A stretch of 64,000 nucleotides of DNA from Rhodanobacter sp. (GTDB lineage Bacteria > Pseudomonadota > Gammaproteobacteria > Xanthomonadales > Rhodanobacteraceae), in NCBI GenBank assembly GCA_030148505.1, contig JASBTI010000012.1:176371-240370 (forward strand), in the 5' to 3' direction. Of the stretch, positions 45,549-53,797 are shown in pieces (positions within the stretch are counted from its first letter, which is position 1; every line of letters begins with the position of its first letter). The notes under the pieces were generated by a model. The model did not search any database. It saw only the letters and a list, made by a program, of their open reading frames with translations, and was not told the DNA's origin. The position numbers and the translations under genes were made by a program.

Positions 45549-45686
45549 TCACTTTTGCAGCGCCTCGTCAGAGGGCTGTTTGAAGCGGCGCCCAGCAAAT
45601 CCAGCCTGACCCACGTCCCTCAAGAACGGCCATCTCAAGCCCTTCTCGAAACGCGGGCGCGGCAGCTGAATGATCCGCACCTCCAT
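45549..45686 (-). CDS. Candidate 45-residue basic peptide
   Basis: ATG at 45686, TGA at 45551-45549. The peptide starts MEVRIIQLPRPRFEKGLRWP and is rich in Arg, Lys and Pro, ending in DEALQK. It has no clear ribosome binding site and may be a leftover of a larger gene cut by the REP element at 45704. It sits 9 bases before the 17-residue frame, so the two could be one unit. No family recognised. Confidence 0.2.
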   Translation of the reverse strand: MEVRIIQLPRPRFEKGLRWPFLRDVGQAGFAGRRFKQPSDEALQK

Positions 45687-45703
45687 CGCACACGCACATC
45701 GGC

Positions 45704-45775
45704 GTAGGGCGGACACTGTCCGCCGCCCGTGCCCGAAGCAGCATGACAAAGCACGGCGGACGATGTCCGCCCTAC
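45704..45775. repeat. Inverted REP pair, family B
   Basis: Left unit GTAGGGCGGACACTGTCCGC at 45704 with the hairpin GGCGGAC/GTCCGCC; right unit GGCGGACGATGTCCGCC ending in CTAC at 45775. The layout (GTAG head, short hairpin, two units facing each other) is the same as family A, but the stem sequence differs, pointing to a second REP family and possibly a second transposase elsewhere in the genome. Confidence 0.75.
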
Positions 45776-45812
45776 GATATCTCGTCTGCCCTGTCTGCCC
45801 TCTGATCTATCG

Positions 45813-45837
45813 GCCTGCCCGGAAAATCCGGGCAGGC
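45813..45837. repeat. Perfect 11-base hairpin
   Basis: Arms GCCTGCCCGGA (45813-45823) and TCCGGGCAGGC (45827-45837) with an AAA loop, 55 bases before the TTG start of the glycosyltransferase gene. A related stem (CTGCCCGG/CCGGGCAG) occurs at 45426-45454. There is no U-tract. It could be a repeat remnant or a leader hairpin. Confidence 0.5.
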
Positions 45838-45892
45838 GACCTCCCGTCGGGCTTCACGCTATGATCGCCACTTCACCCCGGGGAGCTGCACG

Positions 45893-46747
45893 TTGAACCA
45901 GCTGAGCATCATCCTGCCTGCCAAGAATGAAGCCCCGGCACTGACCCTGCTGCTGCCGCGTCTGCGCCAGGCGCATCCCGACGCCGAGATCATCGTGGTC
46001 GACGATGGCTCCACAGACGACACGCGCCGCATCTGTGAAAGCGGTGGTGTTACCTGCCTCTCTTCGCCGTATTCGATGGGCAACGGTGCGGCCATCAAAC
46101 GCGGAGCGCGGGCAGCTAGCGGCGAGGTTTTTGTGTTCATGGATGGCGATGGCCAGCATGATACGGCGGACGTCGCGCGCCTGCTGGAACAACTCGATCA
46201 GGGCTATGACATGGTGGTGGGCGCCCGCAACTGGGGCAGCCAGGCCGGGGTCGGTCGCGGCCTCGCCAACAGCTTGTACAACTGGCTGGCCACCCGCATT
46301 ACCGGCCATCGCATTGCCGATCTCACCTCCGGCTTCCGCGCCGTGCGTGCAGAGAAATTTCGCGAATTCCTGCACCTGCTGCCAAACGGCTTCAGCTACC
46401 CCACCACCAGTACCATGGCCTTCTTCCGCAGCGCCTATCCGGTGACCTACGTGCCGATCAAGGCCGCGCAGCGCATCGGCACCAGCCATATCAGGCCGCT
46501 ACGCGACGGGGTGCGTTTTCTGCTGATCATCTTCAAGATCGCCACGCTGTATTCGCCGCTCAAGCTGTTCGTGCCAGCCAGCGCGCTGTTCTTCCTGCTC
46601 GGCTGCGCCAACTACGCCTGGACCTTTTTGCACGAAGGGAGGCTTACCAACGGCAGCACCCTGATGTGGAGTGCGGCAGTGATCGTGTTTTTGATCGGGC
46701 TGGTGTCCGAGCAGATCACCGGGCTGATGTATCGGCGCGATGTATGA
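45893..46747 (+). CDS. GT2 family glycosyltransferase, polyprenyl-phosphate sugar synthase-like
   Basis: A 284-residue GT-A enzyme: SIILPAKNEAPALTLLLPRL, IIVVDDGSTDDTRRICE (nucleotide site), VFMDGDGQHDTADV (DXD-like metal site near residue 82) and SGFRAVRAEKFREFL. Two C-terminal helices (about 215-280) anchor it. The overall form is DPM1/ArnC-like, making a polyprenyl-phosphate sugar donor that GT-C enzymes use. The start is a TTG at 45893 with GGGGAG 8 bases upstream. It overlaps the next gene by 4 bases. Confidence 0.85.
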   Translation: MNQLSIILPAKNEAPALTLLLPRLRQAHPDAEIIVVDDGSTDDTRRICESGGVTCLSSPYSMGNGAAIKRGARAASGEVFVFMDGDGQHDTADVARLLEQLDQGYDMVVGARNWGSQAGVGRGLANSLYNWLATRITGHRIADLTSGFRAVRAEKFREFLHLLPNGFSYPTTSTMAFFRSAYPVTYVPIKAAQRIGTSHIRPLRDGVRFLLIIFKIATLYSPLKLFVPASALFFLLGCANYAWTFLHEGRLTNGSTLMWSAAVIVFLIGLVSEQITGLMYRRDV

Positions 46748-47901
46748 GCTCAAAGCAGCCTCGTCCGCTGGCATTGCTAGTGACACGCAATTTTCCGCCG
46801 TTGCTCGGCGGTATGGAAAAGGTCAATCAGCATCTATTGCTTGCGTTACAAAAGGGTTGGCGGACTACACTTTGCGGGCCGGCGGGATGCGCTGACTACG
46901 TACCCCCGCAGACGGAGGTGAACGAAAGTCCGGTCAAGCCGTTGCCCGTGTTCCTAGTCGCTGCCTTGTGGCGCGCAATGCGATTGGCCCGACGGCGCCG
47001 ACCGGAATGGGTTATCGCAGGCAGCGGACTCACCGCACCCATCGCCTGGCTGGCAGCGTGTTGGAGCGGTGCCCGAGTGGCAGTCTATTTGCACGGTCTC
47101 GATATCGTAGTGCCCAGCCGCCTATATCAATGGATCTGGCTGCCGTTCATACGACGCTGTGACATCGCTTTGGCGAATAGCGCCAACACGGCGCGATTGG
47201 CGCAGCAACATGACGTGCCAGCCGGCAATTTGCATGTTCTGCATCCAGGAACTGATCTGCCGACACTGACTGCCGCTGCGTCCAGCGAGTTCCGCACACG
47301 TTACGGCTTGGGCCAGCGGCCATTGCTGCTTTCGGTGGGCCGGCTTACCCAGCGCAAGGGGTTGGCCGAATTTGTGGCGCAGGCACTTCCGGCCATCGTT
47401 GACCGCTCGCCGGAGGTCCTGCTGTTGGTCATTGGCGATGAAGCCCATGATGCCTTGCATACGCGCCCCGGGTCGGAGCGTCGCCGCATCCGGGATGCTG
47501 CCCGCATGGCCGGCGTAGAATCCCACCTGCATTTTCTCGGCCGCTGCGACGAGGCAACTCTTGGAGCTGCCTACCAGGCTGCTGACTTGCATATTTTTCC
47601 CGTGCTCGAATTGTCCGGTGATGTGGAAGGATTTGGCATGGTGGCGCTGGAGTCGGCGGCGCACGGCTTGCCTACGGTTGCTTTTGCGGTCGGCGGGGTG
47701 CCGGATGCCGTTCAGGACGGCCGCACGGGCACCTTGGTGGCTGCGGGTCACTATGACGCATTGAGCGCGGCGGTGATTCGCCAATTGACCCATGCCCGAG
47801 ATGGCGCAAACATCGATGCATGCCGCGAATTCGCCGCCAGCAAGGCTTGGCCGGTCTTTGGGGCACGCCTGCGCATGTTGTTGGGAGGTTCGAATGTCTG
47901 A
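46744..47901 (+). CDS. GT4 family glycosyltransferase
   Basis: A 385-residue GT-B enzyme. N-terminal VTRNFPPLLGGMEKVNQHLL, the acceptor-side loop of GT4 proteins; C-terminal donor domain with LLSVGRLTQRKGLAEFVAQA, LHFLGRCDEATLGAAYQAAD and the E-x7-E motif in EGFGMVALESAAHGLPTVAF. It should add a sugar from a nucleotide donor on the cytoplasmic face. The start ATG overlaps the upstream stop (ATGA), and its end overlaps the methyltransferase gene by 8 bases, so the run is tightly coupled. Confidence 0.87.
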   Translation: MSSKQPRPLALLVTRNFPPLLGGMEKVNQHLLLALQKGWRTTLCGPAGCADYVPPQTEVNESPVKPLPVFLVAALWRAMRLARRRRPEWVIAGSGLTAPIAWLAACWSGARVAVYLHGLDIVVPSRLYQWIWLPFIRRCDIALANSANTARLAQQHDVPAGNLHVLHPGTDLPTLTAAASSEFRTRYGLGQRPLLLSVGRLTQRKGLAEFVAQALPAIVDRSPEVLLLVIGDEAHDALHTRPGSERRRIRDAARMAGVESHLHFLGRCDEATLGAAYQAADLHIFPVLELSGDVEGFGMVALESAAHGLPTVAFAVGGVPDAVQDGRTGTLVAAGHYDALSAAVIRQLTHARDGANIDACREFAASKAWPVFGARLRMLLGGSNV

Positions 47902-48703
47902 TACCGCTACCAACGATCACAACAAGGATCCCGGTGCCACGTCGGCTACGCGCCAGCCTCACGCCGTTCTCGACCTCCCATCGCGGCGGCTGAAGGGTCT
48001 GAAGATCGAGCGCCTGCTGGATCTCGCCAGCCGGCCACAGCCGATCCGCATGTTGGAGGTTGGGACGGGTTCGGGGGGCATTGCACACTACTTTGGCACG
48101 CACGAGCATTTGCGTTGTGAAGTCGATGCCGTGGATGTGCATGACAACCGATTGGTGACCAACGGTTACCGTTTTCATCAGGTTCATGACACACAACTGC
48201 CGTTCGACGATCAGTCATTCGATGTCGTGCTGAGCAATCACGTAATTGAGCATGTGGGTGATGAACAAGCACAACGCGAGCATCTGGCTGAGTTGCATCG
48301 AGTTATGGCGCTCGGCGGGGTAGGCTATCTGGCAGTCCCTAACCGCTGGATGCTGGTGGAGCCTCACTACAGGCTGGCGTTCCTGAGCTGGTTGCCGCGT
48401 GCATGGCGTACGCCGTACTTGCGCATGATGCGCAGGGGCGAGCTATATGATTGCGAGCCGCTACAGATGGACCAGTTGGAAGGCTTTTTGTCGGCAGCTG
48501 GCTTCCAGTTCCGCAATATCTGCGTTAAAGCCTTGCGTGTGACGTTTGAGATCGAGCGACCTCAGTCACTTCCGGGCAGTCTCTTGCATGTTGTTTCCGA
48601 CGATGCTCTGTCACAGCTGCTATGGGTTATCCCCACGTTGATATACGAATTTCGCCATTTGAAATCATCCGCACTTGGCGCTGCACCAATCCGGTCACCG
48701 TGA
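47894..48703 (+). CDS. Class I SAM-dependent methyltransferase
   Basis: A 269-residue protein. The SAM motif I is MLEVGTGSGGIAHYFG (near residues 53-68), with an acidic end of strand 2 in VDAVDVHDNRLVT, and QLPFDDQSFDVVLSNHVIEH for motifs II-III. The C-terminal part (LSWLPRAWRTPYLRMMRRGE) is typical of methyltransferases in glycan clusters. It may methylate a sugar or cap a chain. The ATG at 47894 follows GGGAGG. Its stop overlaps the next start (TGATG). Confidence 0.82.
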   Translation: MSDTATNDHNKDPGATSATRQPHAVLDLPSRRLKGLKIERLLDLASRPQPIRMLEVGTGSGGIAHYFGTHEHLRCEVDAVDVHDNRLVTNGYRFHQVHDTQLPFDDQSFDVVLSNHVIEHVGDEQAQREHLAELHRVMALGGVGYLAVPNRWMLVEPHYRLAFLSWLPRAWRTPYLRMMRRGELYDCEPLQMDQLEGFLSAAGFQFRNICVKALRVTFEIERPQSLPGSLLHVVSDDALSQLLWVIPTLIYEFRHLKSSALGAAPIRSP

Positions 48704-49677
48704 TGCAAAGTCATAACAATCCAGACTCAGACAGCAGCAACCCGAGTAATCTTGAGCAACTCGCTATCGTCATCGTTTCTTACAATCCTGATCTGGATAT
48801 CCTTGCAAGGCAACTCGCCCAACTGCCGATAGTGGCTTTTAAGATCATAGTGGACAATGCGAGTCAGCGAGAAATTCGTCAGGGGATATTGCGCATAACA
48901 GAGCAGCATGAGGTGGTGCTGTTGCAAAACGAGTCGAACGCTGGTCTAGCCGCTGCGCTCAATCAGGGGGCTGTTTTTGCGCAGAAGGCTCGTCCGGGCT
49001 GCAGCCTCTTGCTGTTTCTGGATCAGGATACCGAGCCAGGTACAGGAGGAGTTGAGCAGTTATACCTCGCTTATCAACGGGTTTACGCATGGACCGGTCG
49101 ACTCTGTTGCATCGGCCCCCGGCTCATCGATTGCGGCACTGGACTTGAACACGGATTTCACCAAATTCGGGGCTGGTTTTGGATAAGATGTTTTCCGACC
49201 ACTGGCAGTCGAGCGCCGATTCCGGTTGCCAACCTCAATGGCAGCGGTACGCTGATACCAATGGCAATGTTCAATCAACTCGAGGGGCTGGAAGCGGGCT
49301 TCTTCATAGACCACGTTGATACCGAGTGGGCGTTCCGCGTAATTGCGGCAGGTTACCAATTATTTGGTGTGCCAGACATTGCGTTTACTCATCGTATGGG
49401 GGAAAAGAGTCTGCGCTTTTGGTGTTTCGGTTGGAGGGTCTGGCCTTACCGATCGGCAATGCGCCATCGTTATCTGTTTCGAAACGCGGTATGGCTTATG
49501 CGTCGAAATTATGTGCCTATGGCATGGAAGTGCTGGGCCGTAGTCAAGCTGACGTTGACCCTATTGGTTCATTTGACATTTGACGGCAAGCGCTTTCAAC
49601 AGATCGGCGCAATGACTCGCGGAGTCAGGTGTGGCTTATGTACGACTGCGAACGAATCGGAAGGCGAAATACCGTGA
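48703..49677 (+). CDS. GT2 family glycosyltransferase, rhamnosyltransferase-like
   Basis: A 324-residue protein: IVIVSYNPDLDILARQLAQL, QNESNAGLAAALNQGA, LLFLDQDTEPGTGGVEQL (DXD-type site) and FIDHVDTEWAFRVIAAGYQ, the blocks of WbbL/RfbN-like rhamnosyltransferases. C-terminal segment with a possible membrane-associated helix (VVKLTLTLLVHLTF). The upstream TGA and its ATG share a base. From here to about 51.36 kb the sequence is visibly AT-richer than the flanks. Confidence 0.83.
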   Translation: MQSHNNPDSDSSNPSNLEQLAIVIVSYNPDLDILARQLAQLPIVAFKIIVDNASQREIRQGILRITEQHEVVLLQNESNAGLAAALNQGAVFAQKARPGCSLLLFLDQDTEPGTGGVEQLYLAYQRVYAWTGRLCCIGPRLIDCGTGLEHGFHQIRGWFWIRCFPTTGSRAPIPVANLNGSGTLIPMAMFNQLEGLEAGFFIDHVDTEWAFRVIAAGYQLFGVPDIAFTHRMGEKSLRFWCFGWRVWPYRSAMRHRYLFRNAVWLMRRNYVPMAWKCWAVVKLTLTLLVHLTFDGKRFQQIGAMTRGVRCGLCTTANESEGEIP

Positions 49678-50789
49678 GTAAAGGCAACAATATATACGTG
49701 ACTCGGCCATTTCTTCCTCCACTTGAGGAATTGATACCGTCACTGGATCGGATATGGCATTCGCGTGACCTCACCAATGGTGGAGTATTCCATCAGAAAT
49801 TCGAGGATGCGTTGGCTTGCTATCTTGGCGTTCCCTACGTATCGCTCTTTGCCAATGCGACTCTGGCCCTCGTGACGGCACTGCAGTGTCTGAGGGTTTC
49901 TGGAGAGGTCATCACAACCCCCTACTCGTTTGTGGCGACAGCGCACTCGCTGTTGTGGAACGGGATCGAACCTGTATTCGTGGATATCGATCCAAAAACC
50001 CTTGCGCTTGATGTGTCACAGGTTGAAGCCGCTATTGGCCCGCGGACGACTGCCATCATGCCGGTCCATGTCTACGGGCGTCCCGCGGATGTCGAGGGCA
50101 TCAAAAGAGTCGCCGACAAGTACGGTCTGAAGGTTATTTATGACGCAGCGCATGCGTTTGGCGCACGGTACCGCGACCAGTCACTGACCGCATACGGTGA
50201 TCTTTCTGTGCTCAGTTTTCATGCAACCAAGGTGTTTAACACGTTCGAGGGTGGAGCAATTGTTTGTGGCGATGCCAAGACAAAGCGACGCGTGGATTTT
50301 CTCAAGAACTTCGGTTTCGCTGACGAGGTGAGCGTGGTCGCTGCAGGGATTAACGGCAAGATGAATGAATTTCAGGCGGCGCTTGGTCTCGTACAACTTA
50401 AGCACATCAACGAATGCATCGCCAAGCGCGCCTCGATTGCGTCACGTTACGACGAAGTTTTTTCGAAAACGAAAGGAGTTGCTGTCCTGGAGATGCCAGA
50501 AGACTACCTGCCGAATTTTAGCTACTATCCGATTTTTGTCGGAAAAAAATATCCAATTGGACGCGATGTACTTTATGCTCGTCTGCAGGAGGCTGGCATC
50601 TTTGGTCGGCGTTACTTCTATCCGCTGATTAGTGATTTTCCCATGTATAGGGATCGGCCATCGGCTGCTAAAGAATTATTGCCGGTGGCGCAGCGTGTAG
50701 CTAATGCAGTCATTTGTCTACCAATCTACCCCGAGCTTACGGATGAGGATCAACAACGTGTGATCGATGTTGTGCTGGAGGGTTCATGA
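49674..50789 (+). CDS. DegT/DnrJ/EryC1 family sugar aminotransferase, copy 2
   Basis: A 371-residue PLP enzyme starting at a GTG that overlaps the upstream TGA (GTGA). Motifs: TRPFLPPLEELIPSLDRIW, FANATLALVTALQCL, TPYSFVATAHSLLWNGIEPV, YDAAHAFGARYRDQSL and the PLP site SFHATKVFNTFEGGA with Lys186. The sequence type is close to VioA/FdtB-like aminotransferases that make 3- or 4-amino-dideoxy hexoses. The acyltransferase gene follows with a 4-base overlap, a common pair for N-acylated amino-sugars. Confidence 0.87.
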   Translation: MSKGNNIYVTRPFLPPLEELIPSLDRIWHSRDLTNGGVFHQKFEDALACYLGVPYVSLFANATLALVTALQCLRVSGEVITTPYSFVATAHSLLWNGIEPVFVDIDPKTLALDVSQVEAAIGPRTTAIMPVHVYGRPADVEGIKRVADKYGLKVIYDAAHAFGARYRDQSLTAYGDLSVLSFHATKVFNTFEGGAIVCGDAKTKRRVDFLKNFGFADEVSVVAAGINGKMNEFQAALGLVQLKHINECIAKRASIASRYDEVFSKTKGVAVLEMPEDYLPNFSYYPIFVGKKYPIGRDVLYARLQEAGIFGRRYFYPLISDFPMYRDRPSAAKELLPVAQRVANAVICLPIYPELTDEDQQRVIDVVLEGS

Positions 50790-51358
50790 ATAGCTTCCTT
50801 TCCGGTGATGAACTTGCGGGTCTGGGTCTGGCAGCATTTGGTGAGAATGTCCTGATATCACATAAGGCATCTATCTATGGTGCTGAAAATATTCGACTTG
50901 GAAGCCATGTTCGAATCGACGATTTTTGTGTAATTAGTGCGGGTTCTGGTGGTGTTCACATAGAAAACAGAGTGCACGTTGCGGTTTATACAAGCCTTAT
51001 TGGAAGAGGCTGCATTCACATCGGTTCGTATGTAAATCTTTCTTCCCGTGTGTCGGTTTATTCAAGTAGCGACGACTATTCTGGGGAGTCGATGACGAAT
51101 CCGATGGTGCCTTGTGAATTGACTGGCGTGACACATGCGGACGTTAGAATCGGGCGGCATGTGATTATCGGGAGTGGAACGGTGGTTCTCCCAGGTGTCA
51201 CGTTGGAGGAGGGCGTTGCCGTCGGCACACTGAGCCTAGTGAAATATGATTGCGAGGCGTTTGGAATATACGCTGGTGTACCTGCGAGGCGTATTTCGGA
51301 CCGCAGTCGGCGATTTCTCGACCTCGAGAAGCGGCTGAATTCGGAGCAGAAAAGTTGA
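50786..51358 (+). CDS. Hexapeptide-repeat acyltransferase
   Basis: A 190-residue left-handed beta-helix protein. Hexapeptide repeats run from SIYGAENIRLGSHVRIDDFC through GRGCIHIGSYVNLSSRVSVY to VRIGRHVIIGSGTVVLPGVT, followed by the CoA-binding YAGVPARRI block. It resembles WbbJ/FdtC-type sugar acetyltransferases and probably acylates the amino group added by the upstream aminotransferase. Composition is notably AT-rich: one 60-base row (50881-50940) has 23 G+C, versus 37 in a row of folA. Confidence 0.87.
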   Translation: MNSFLSGDELAGLGLAAFGENVLISHKASIYGAENIRLGSHVRIDDFCVISAGSGGVHIENRVHVAVYTSLIGRGCIHIGSYVNLSSRVSVYSSSDDYSGESMTNPMVPCELTGVTHADVRIGRHVIIGSGTVVLPGVTLEEGVAVGTLSLVKYDCEAFGIYAGVPARRISDRSRRFLDLEKRLNSEQKS

Positions 51359-52866
51359 TACAATATTCTGTCCCGTTGCGTCGAAATTTGTCCGCCAACA
51401 TGTTTGGGACCGGAGTTTCGTCTGTCGCCGCGCTGCTGTCGGCGCCGCTCGCCTTCCGATATCTTGGCGCGGATGCTTATGGTTTGATTGGCGTCTACTT
51501 GCTGTTGCAAGGATTGATGCCGCTGTTCGATCTCGGTATTACGCCGGGGCTTGCGCGGGCGGTGTCATGGCATCGGGGCGCACGGCCCGGCGGCGGCCAG
51601 GTATTGACGCTGGTAAGGCTTGCCGAGCGACCGATGCTGCTCTTTGCGGCAATTTTTGGCCTGGGTCTGGTTGGGCTTTCCGGGGTGATCCAGCGTCACT
51701 GGCTAGTATCGGCGCAGCTACCGACCTCCATAGTCCATCTGACGATCATCATGATGGGAGCTGCATTGGCTTTGCGTATGCTCGCCGGTTTGCAAAAGGC
51801 TGCGCTAATGGCCATTGAGCATCAGCTGCAGGTCAATGCAGTGCAATCGGTGGCCGTTCTCGCAAGAACGTTGGGAGCGCTGGCCTTCGCGATGGGCACG
51901 GCAACAGGGGTAGGTGGTTTTTTCGTGGTGCAGGTGCCCGTTTCTCTGATGGAATGGTGGGCTTATCGCCATTACCTTTTAAAGGCACTTCCACGGGAGG
52001 CTCAGCCCATTACACGCCGCGAGCTGCGCGATCATGGGCGCTTTGCGCTTGGGGTTGCGGGGCTCGCGGCATTATGGCTACTGACCTCGCAAGCCGACAA
52101 ACTTGCATTGTCGAGGATATTGCCACTGGCCGAATATGGCGCCTATTCGCTTGGCATACACATGGCATCGGCCGTGATCATTGCAACGGGGCCTATCCAG
52201 GCGGCGGTGCTGCCTAGACTTACTCGTCTGATCGCAGCTGGCGAGGAGTCGCAGTCCCGTCTATTGTACGGCATGGCGACGGCGATGACGGTCGCATTGG
52301 CATGCGGTCTGACCGTGGGTATCTATCTGGCCGGTCCTATTGTGGTTGCATTGATGCATCCGGTCGGAGTATTGGATGTGAAGCCTATGCGAATCGCCGT
52401 AGCTTACGCCTTCGGCAATAGCGCCATCGCTATTGTCGGGCTGTCCTACCAGTTGCAAAATGCACGAGGCCGGCTGCGCCTGCATGCTGCTGGAACGATC
52501 GCGCAGGCGATCGTACAGATTCCCCTTCTCGTGTGGGTGGCATCGACGTACGGAGCCTTGATGACCGCGTTGGTGTTCGCCGCATTGAACTGGTTGTTCG
52601 TCATGCTGTGGATGCCAGTAGTGCATGCAAGGTTCCTCGCGGGTGGGCAGTGGCCGTGGTTACGCCGCGACCTGCTGCCGCCCTTGCTGATCTCCGGTGT
52701 GGCAGCACTATCGGTGGTCCACCTGATGTCGTACGCACCTCATTCAATCGCATTCAGTGGAGCGGGTGCGCTGCTCGGCATGGGCACGACCATGGTGTTT
52801 GCCTTGGTTGCCCATGCTGACATCCGCCAGTACCTCTGGCGACGGTGGCATTACCGTGGAGCCTGA
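51355..52866 (+). CDS. Wzx-like polysaccharide flippase (MATE/MVF superfamily)
   Basis: A 503-residue protein with 12-14 membrane helices. The start is a TTG at 51355 overlapping the previous stop (TTGA), giving MIQYSVPLRRNLSANMFGTG, followed by LLSAPLAFRYLGADAYGLIG, the conserved first-helix region of Wzx proteins. Other segments: FDLGITPGLARAVSW, LTSQADKLALSRILPLAEYG. Wzx flips undecaprenyl-linked oligosaccharides across the inner membrane. No Wzy polymerase or ligase is seen nearby, so the flipped unit may go straight to an oligosaccharyltransferase. Confidence 0.82.
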   Translation: MIQYSVPLRRNLSANMFGTGVSSVAALLSAPLAFRYLGADAYGLIGVYLLLQGLMPLFDLGITPGLARAVSWHRGARPGGGQVLTLVRLAERPMLLFAAIFGLGLVGLSGVIQRHWLVSAQLPTSIVHLTIIMMGAALALRMLAGLQKAALMAIEHQLQVNAVQSVAVLARTLGALAFAMGTATGVGGFFVVQVPVSLMEWWAYRHYLLKALPREAQPITRRELRDHGRFALGVAGLAALWLLTSQADKLALSRILPLAEYGAYSLGIHMASAVIIATGPIQAAVLPRLTRLIAAGEESQSRLLYGMATAMTVALACGLTVGIYLAGPIVVALMHPVGVLDVKPMRIAVAYAFGNSAIAIVGLSYQLQNARGRLRLHAAGTIAQAIVQIPLLVWVASTYGALMTALVFAALNWLFVMLWMPVVHARFLAGGQWPWLRRDLLPPLLISGVAALSVVHLMSYAPHSIAFSGAGALLGMGTTMVFALVAHADIRQYLWRRWHYRGA

Positions 52867-52867
52867 G

Positions 52868-53797
52868 ATGCCGACAATCAGCGTGTGCGTGACTACTTAT
52901 CAGCACGTCGCCTATGTCGAACAATGCATCGAGAGCGCGCTGGCGCAGGTATTCGAGGGGGCGCTCGAAGTACTGGTTGGCGATGATGGCTCGACCGATG
53001 GAACCCGCGAGATCATCGACCGGCTCGCCTTGAGGGATCGCCGAGTCCGTACATTTCACCATCCCGTCAACCTGGGACCGACTGGCAACCTCACCTTTCT
53101 TGTAGCGCGCGCGCGCGGGCGATTGATTGCTCATCTTGATGGCGATGACTTCTGGCTGCCCGGAAAGCTCGCCTCGCAGCTGTCGGAGCTGGAGGCGGAC
53201 CCGCGCATTACCGCTGTGTACTGCAACGCCCAAGTCGTAGATGCAGAGGGCCGACAAATGGGCCACTTTAATCGCGGTATGCCGGCACGGATTGGTATGC
53301 ATGAACTGCTGCATCGGGGGAACCGGCTCAATCATAGTTCGATGGTGTACCGTGCCTCCGCGCGCGACGCGGTCCTAGGTATCGGCAAGCCCTTCATCGA
53401 CTACCGGGTTCATCTGAGATTGTTATCGCATGGTGAACTCGCTTACGTGGACAAGTCCTTGGTTGGTTACCGCTGGCGTACTTCGGGTTCGATGATCAGA
53501 ACCATGCCAACCGCCGTTTATGAAGGGTATCTCGACGCGCTTTTCGAAGCGGTGGCATCAGGCGCACGAGGGGGCGATGTGCATATGGCGATTGGGCATT
53601 TCTGGGGCAAGTTGATGATCCAGCATCTCGCCAGTGGCCAGTGGTTAGGCATACACGCTTGGGGACAGCGGCTTATTGACGAGCCCGCCTTCGAATTTCC
53701 GGTTACCAGGCTGATCGGGTCATCTTTTCTCGCGTTTCCACGTGCATTTACCTCGTGGTGGCGACGTCGATACGGCAGCTTGGTGTATTTTCCATGA
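52868..53797 (+). CDS. GT2 family glycosyltransferase
   Basis: A 309-residue GT-A enzyme: TISVCVTTYQHVAYVEQCIE, VLVGDDGSTDGTREIIDRLA, and the DXD region RLIAHLDGDDFWLPGKLASQ. The layout matches GT2 enzymes adding sugars in O-antigen-like clusters. The ATG at 52868 (GTGGAG upstream) is one base after the flippase stop. Its own stop overlaps the start of the next methyltransferase gene by 4 bases (ATGA). Confidence 0.85.
   Translation: MPTISVCVTTYQHVAYVEQCIESALAQVFEGALEVLVGDDGSTDGTREIIDRLALRDRRVRTFHHPVNLGPTGNLTFLVARARGRLIAHLDGDDFWLPGKLASQLSELEADPRITAVYCNAQVVDAEGRQMGHFNRGMPARIGMHELLHRGNRLNHSSMVYRASARDAVLGIGKPFIDYRVHLRLLSHGELAYVDKSLVGYRWRTSGSMIRTMPTAVYEGYLDALFEAVASGARGGDVHMAIGHFWGKLMIQHLASGQWLGIHAWGQRLIDEPAFEFPVTRLIGSSFLAFPRAFTSWWRRRYGSLVYFP

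Larger units (their letters stand above)
45357..45892. other. Repeat-rich gap in the glycan cluster
   Basis: 536 bases between the first aminotransferase and the first glycosyltransferase. It contains a solitary REP of family B (45394-45414), a hairpin with arms CTGCCCGG/CCGGGCAG (45426-45454), two minus-strand candidate small frames (45486-45539, 45549-45686), an inverted REP pair of family B (45704-45775) and a perfect hairpin (45813-45837). A promoter for the 45893 gene should also be here, but it is not clear. The density of repeats suggests this is a boundary where foreign DNA was joined. Confidence 0.5.
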
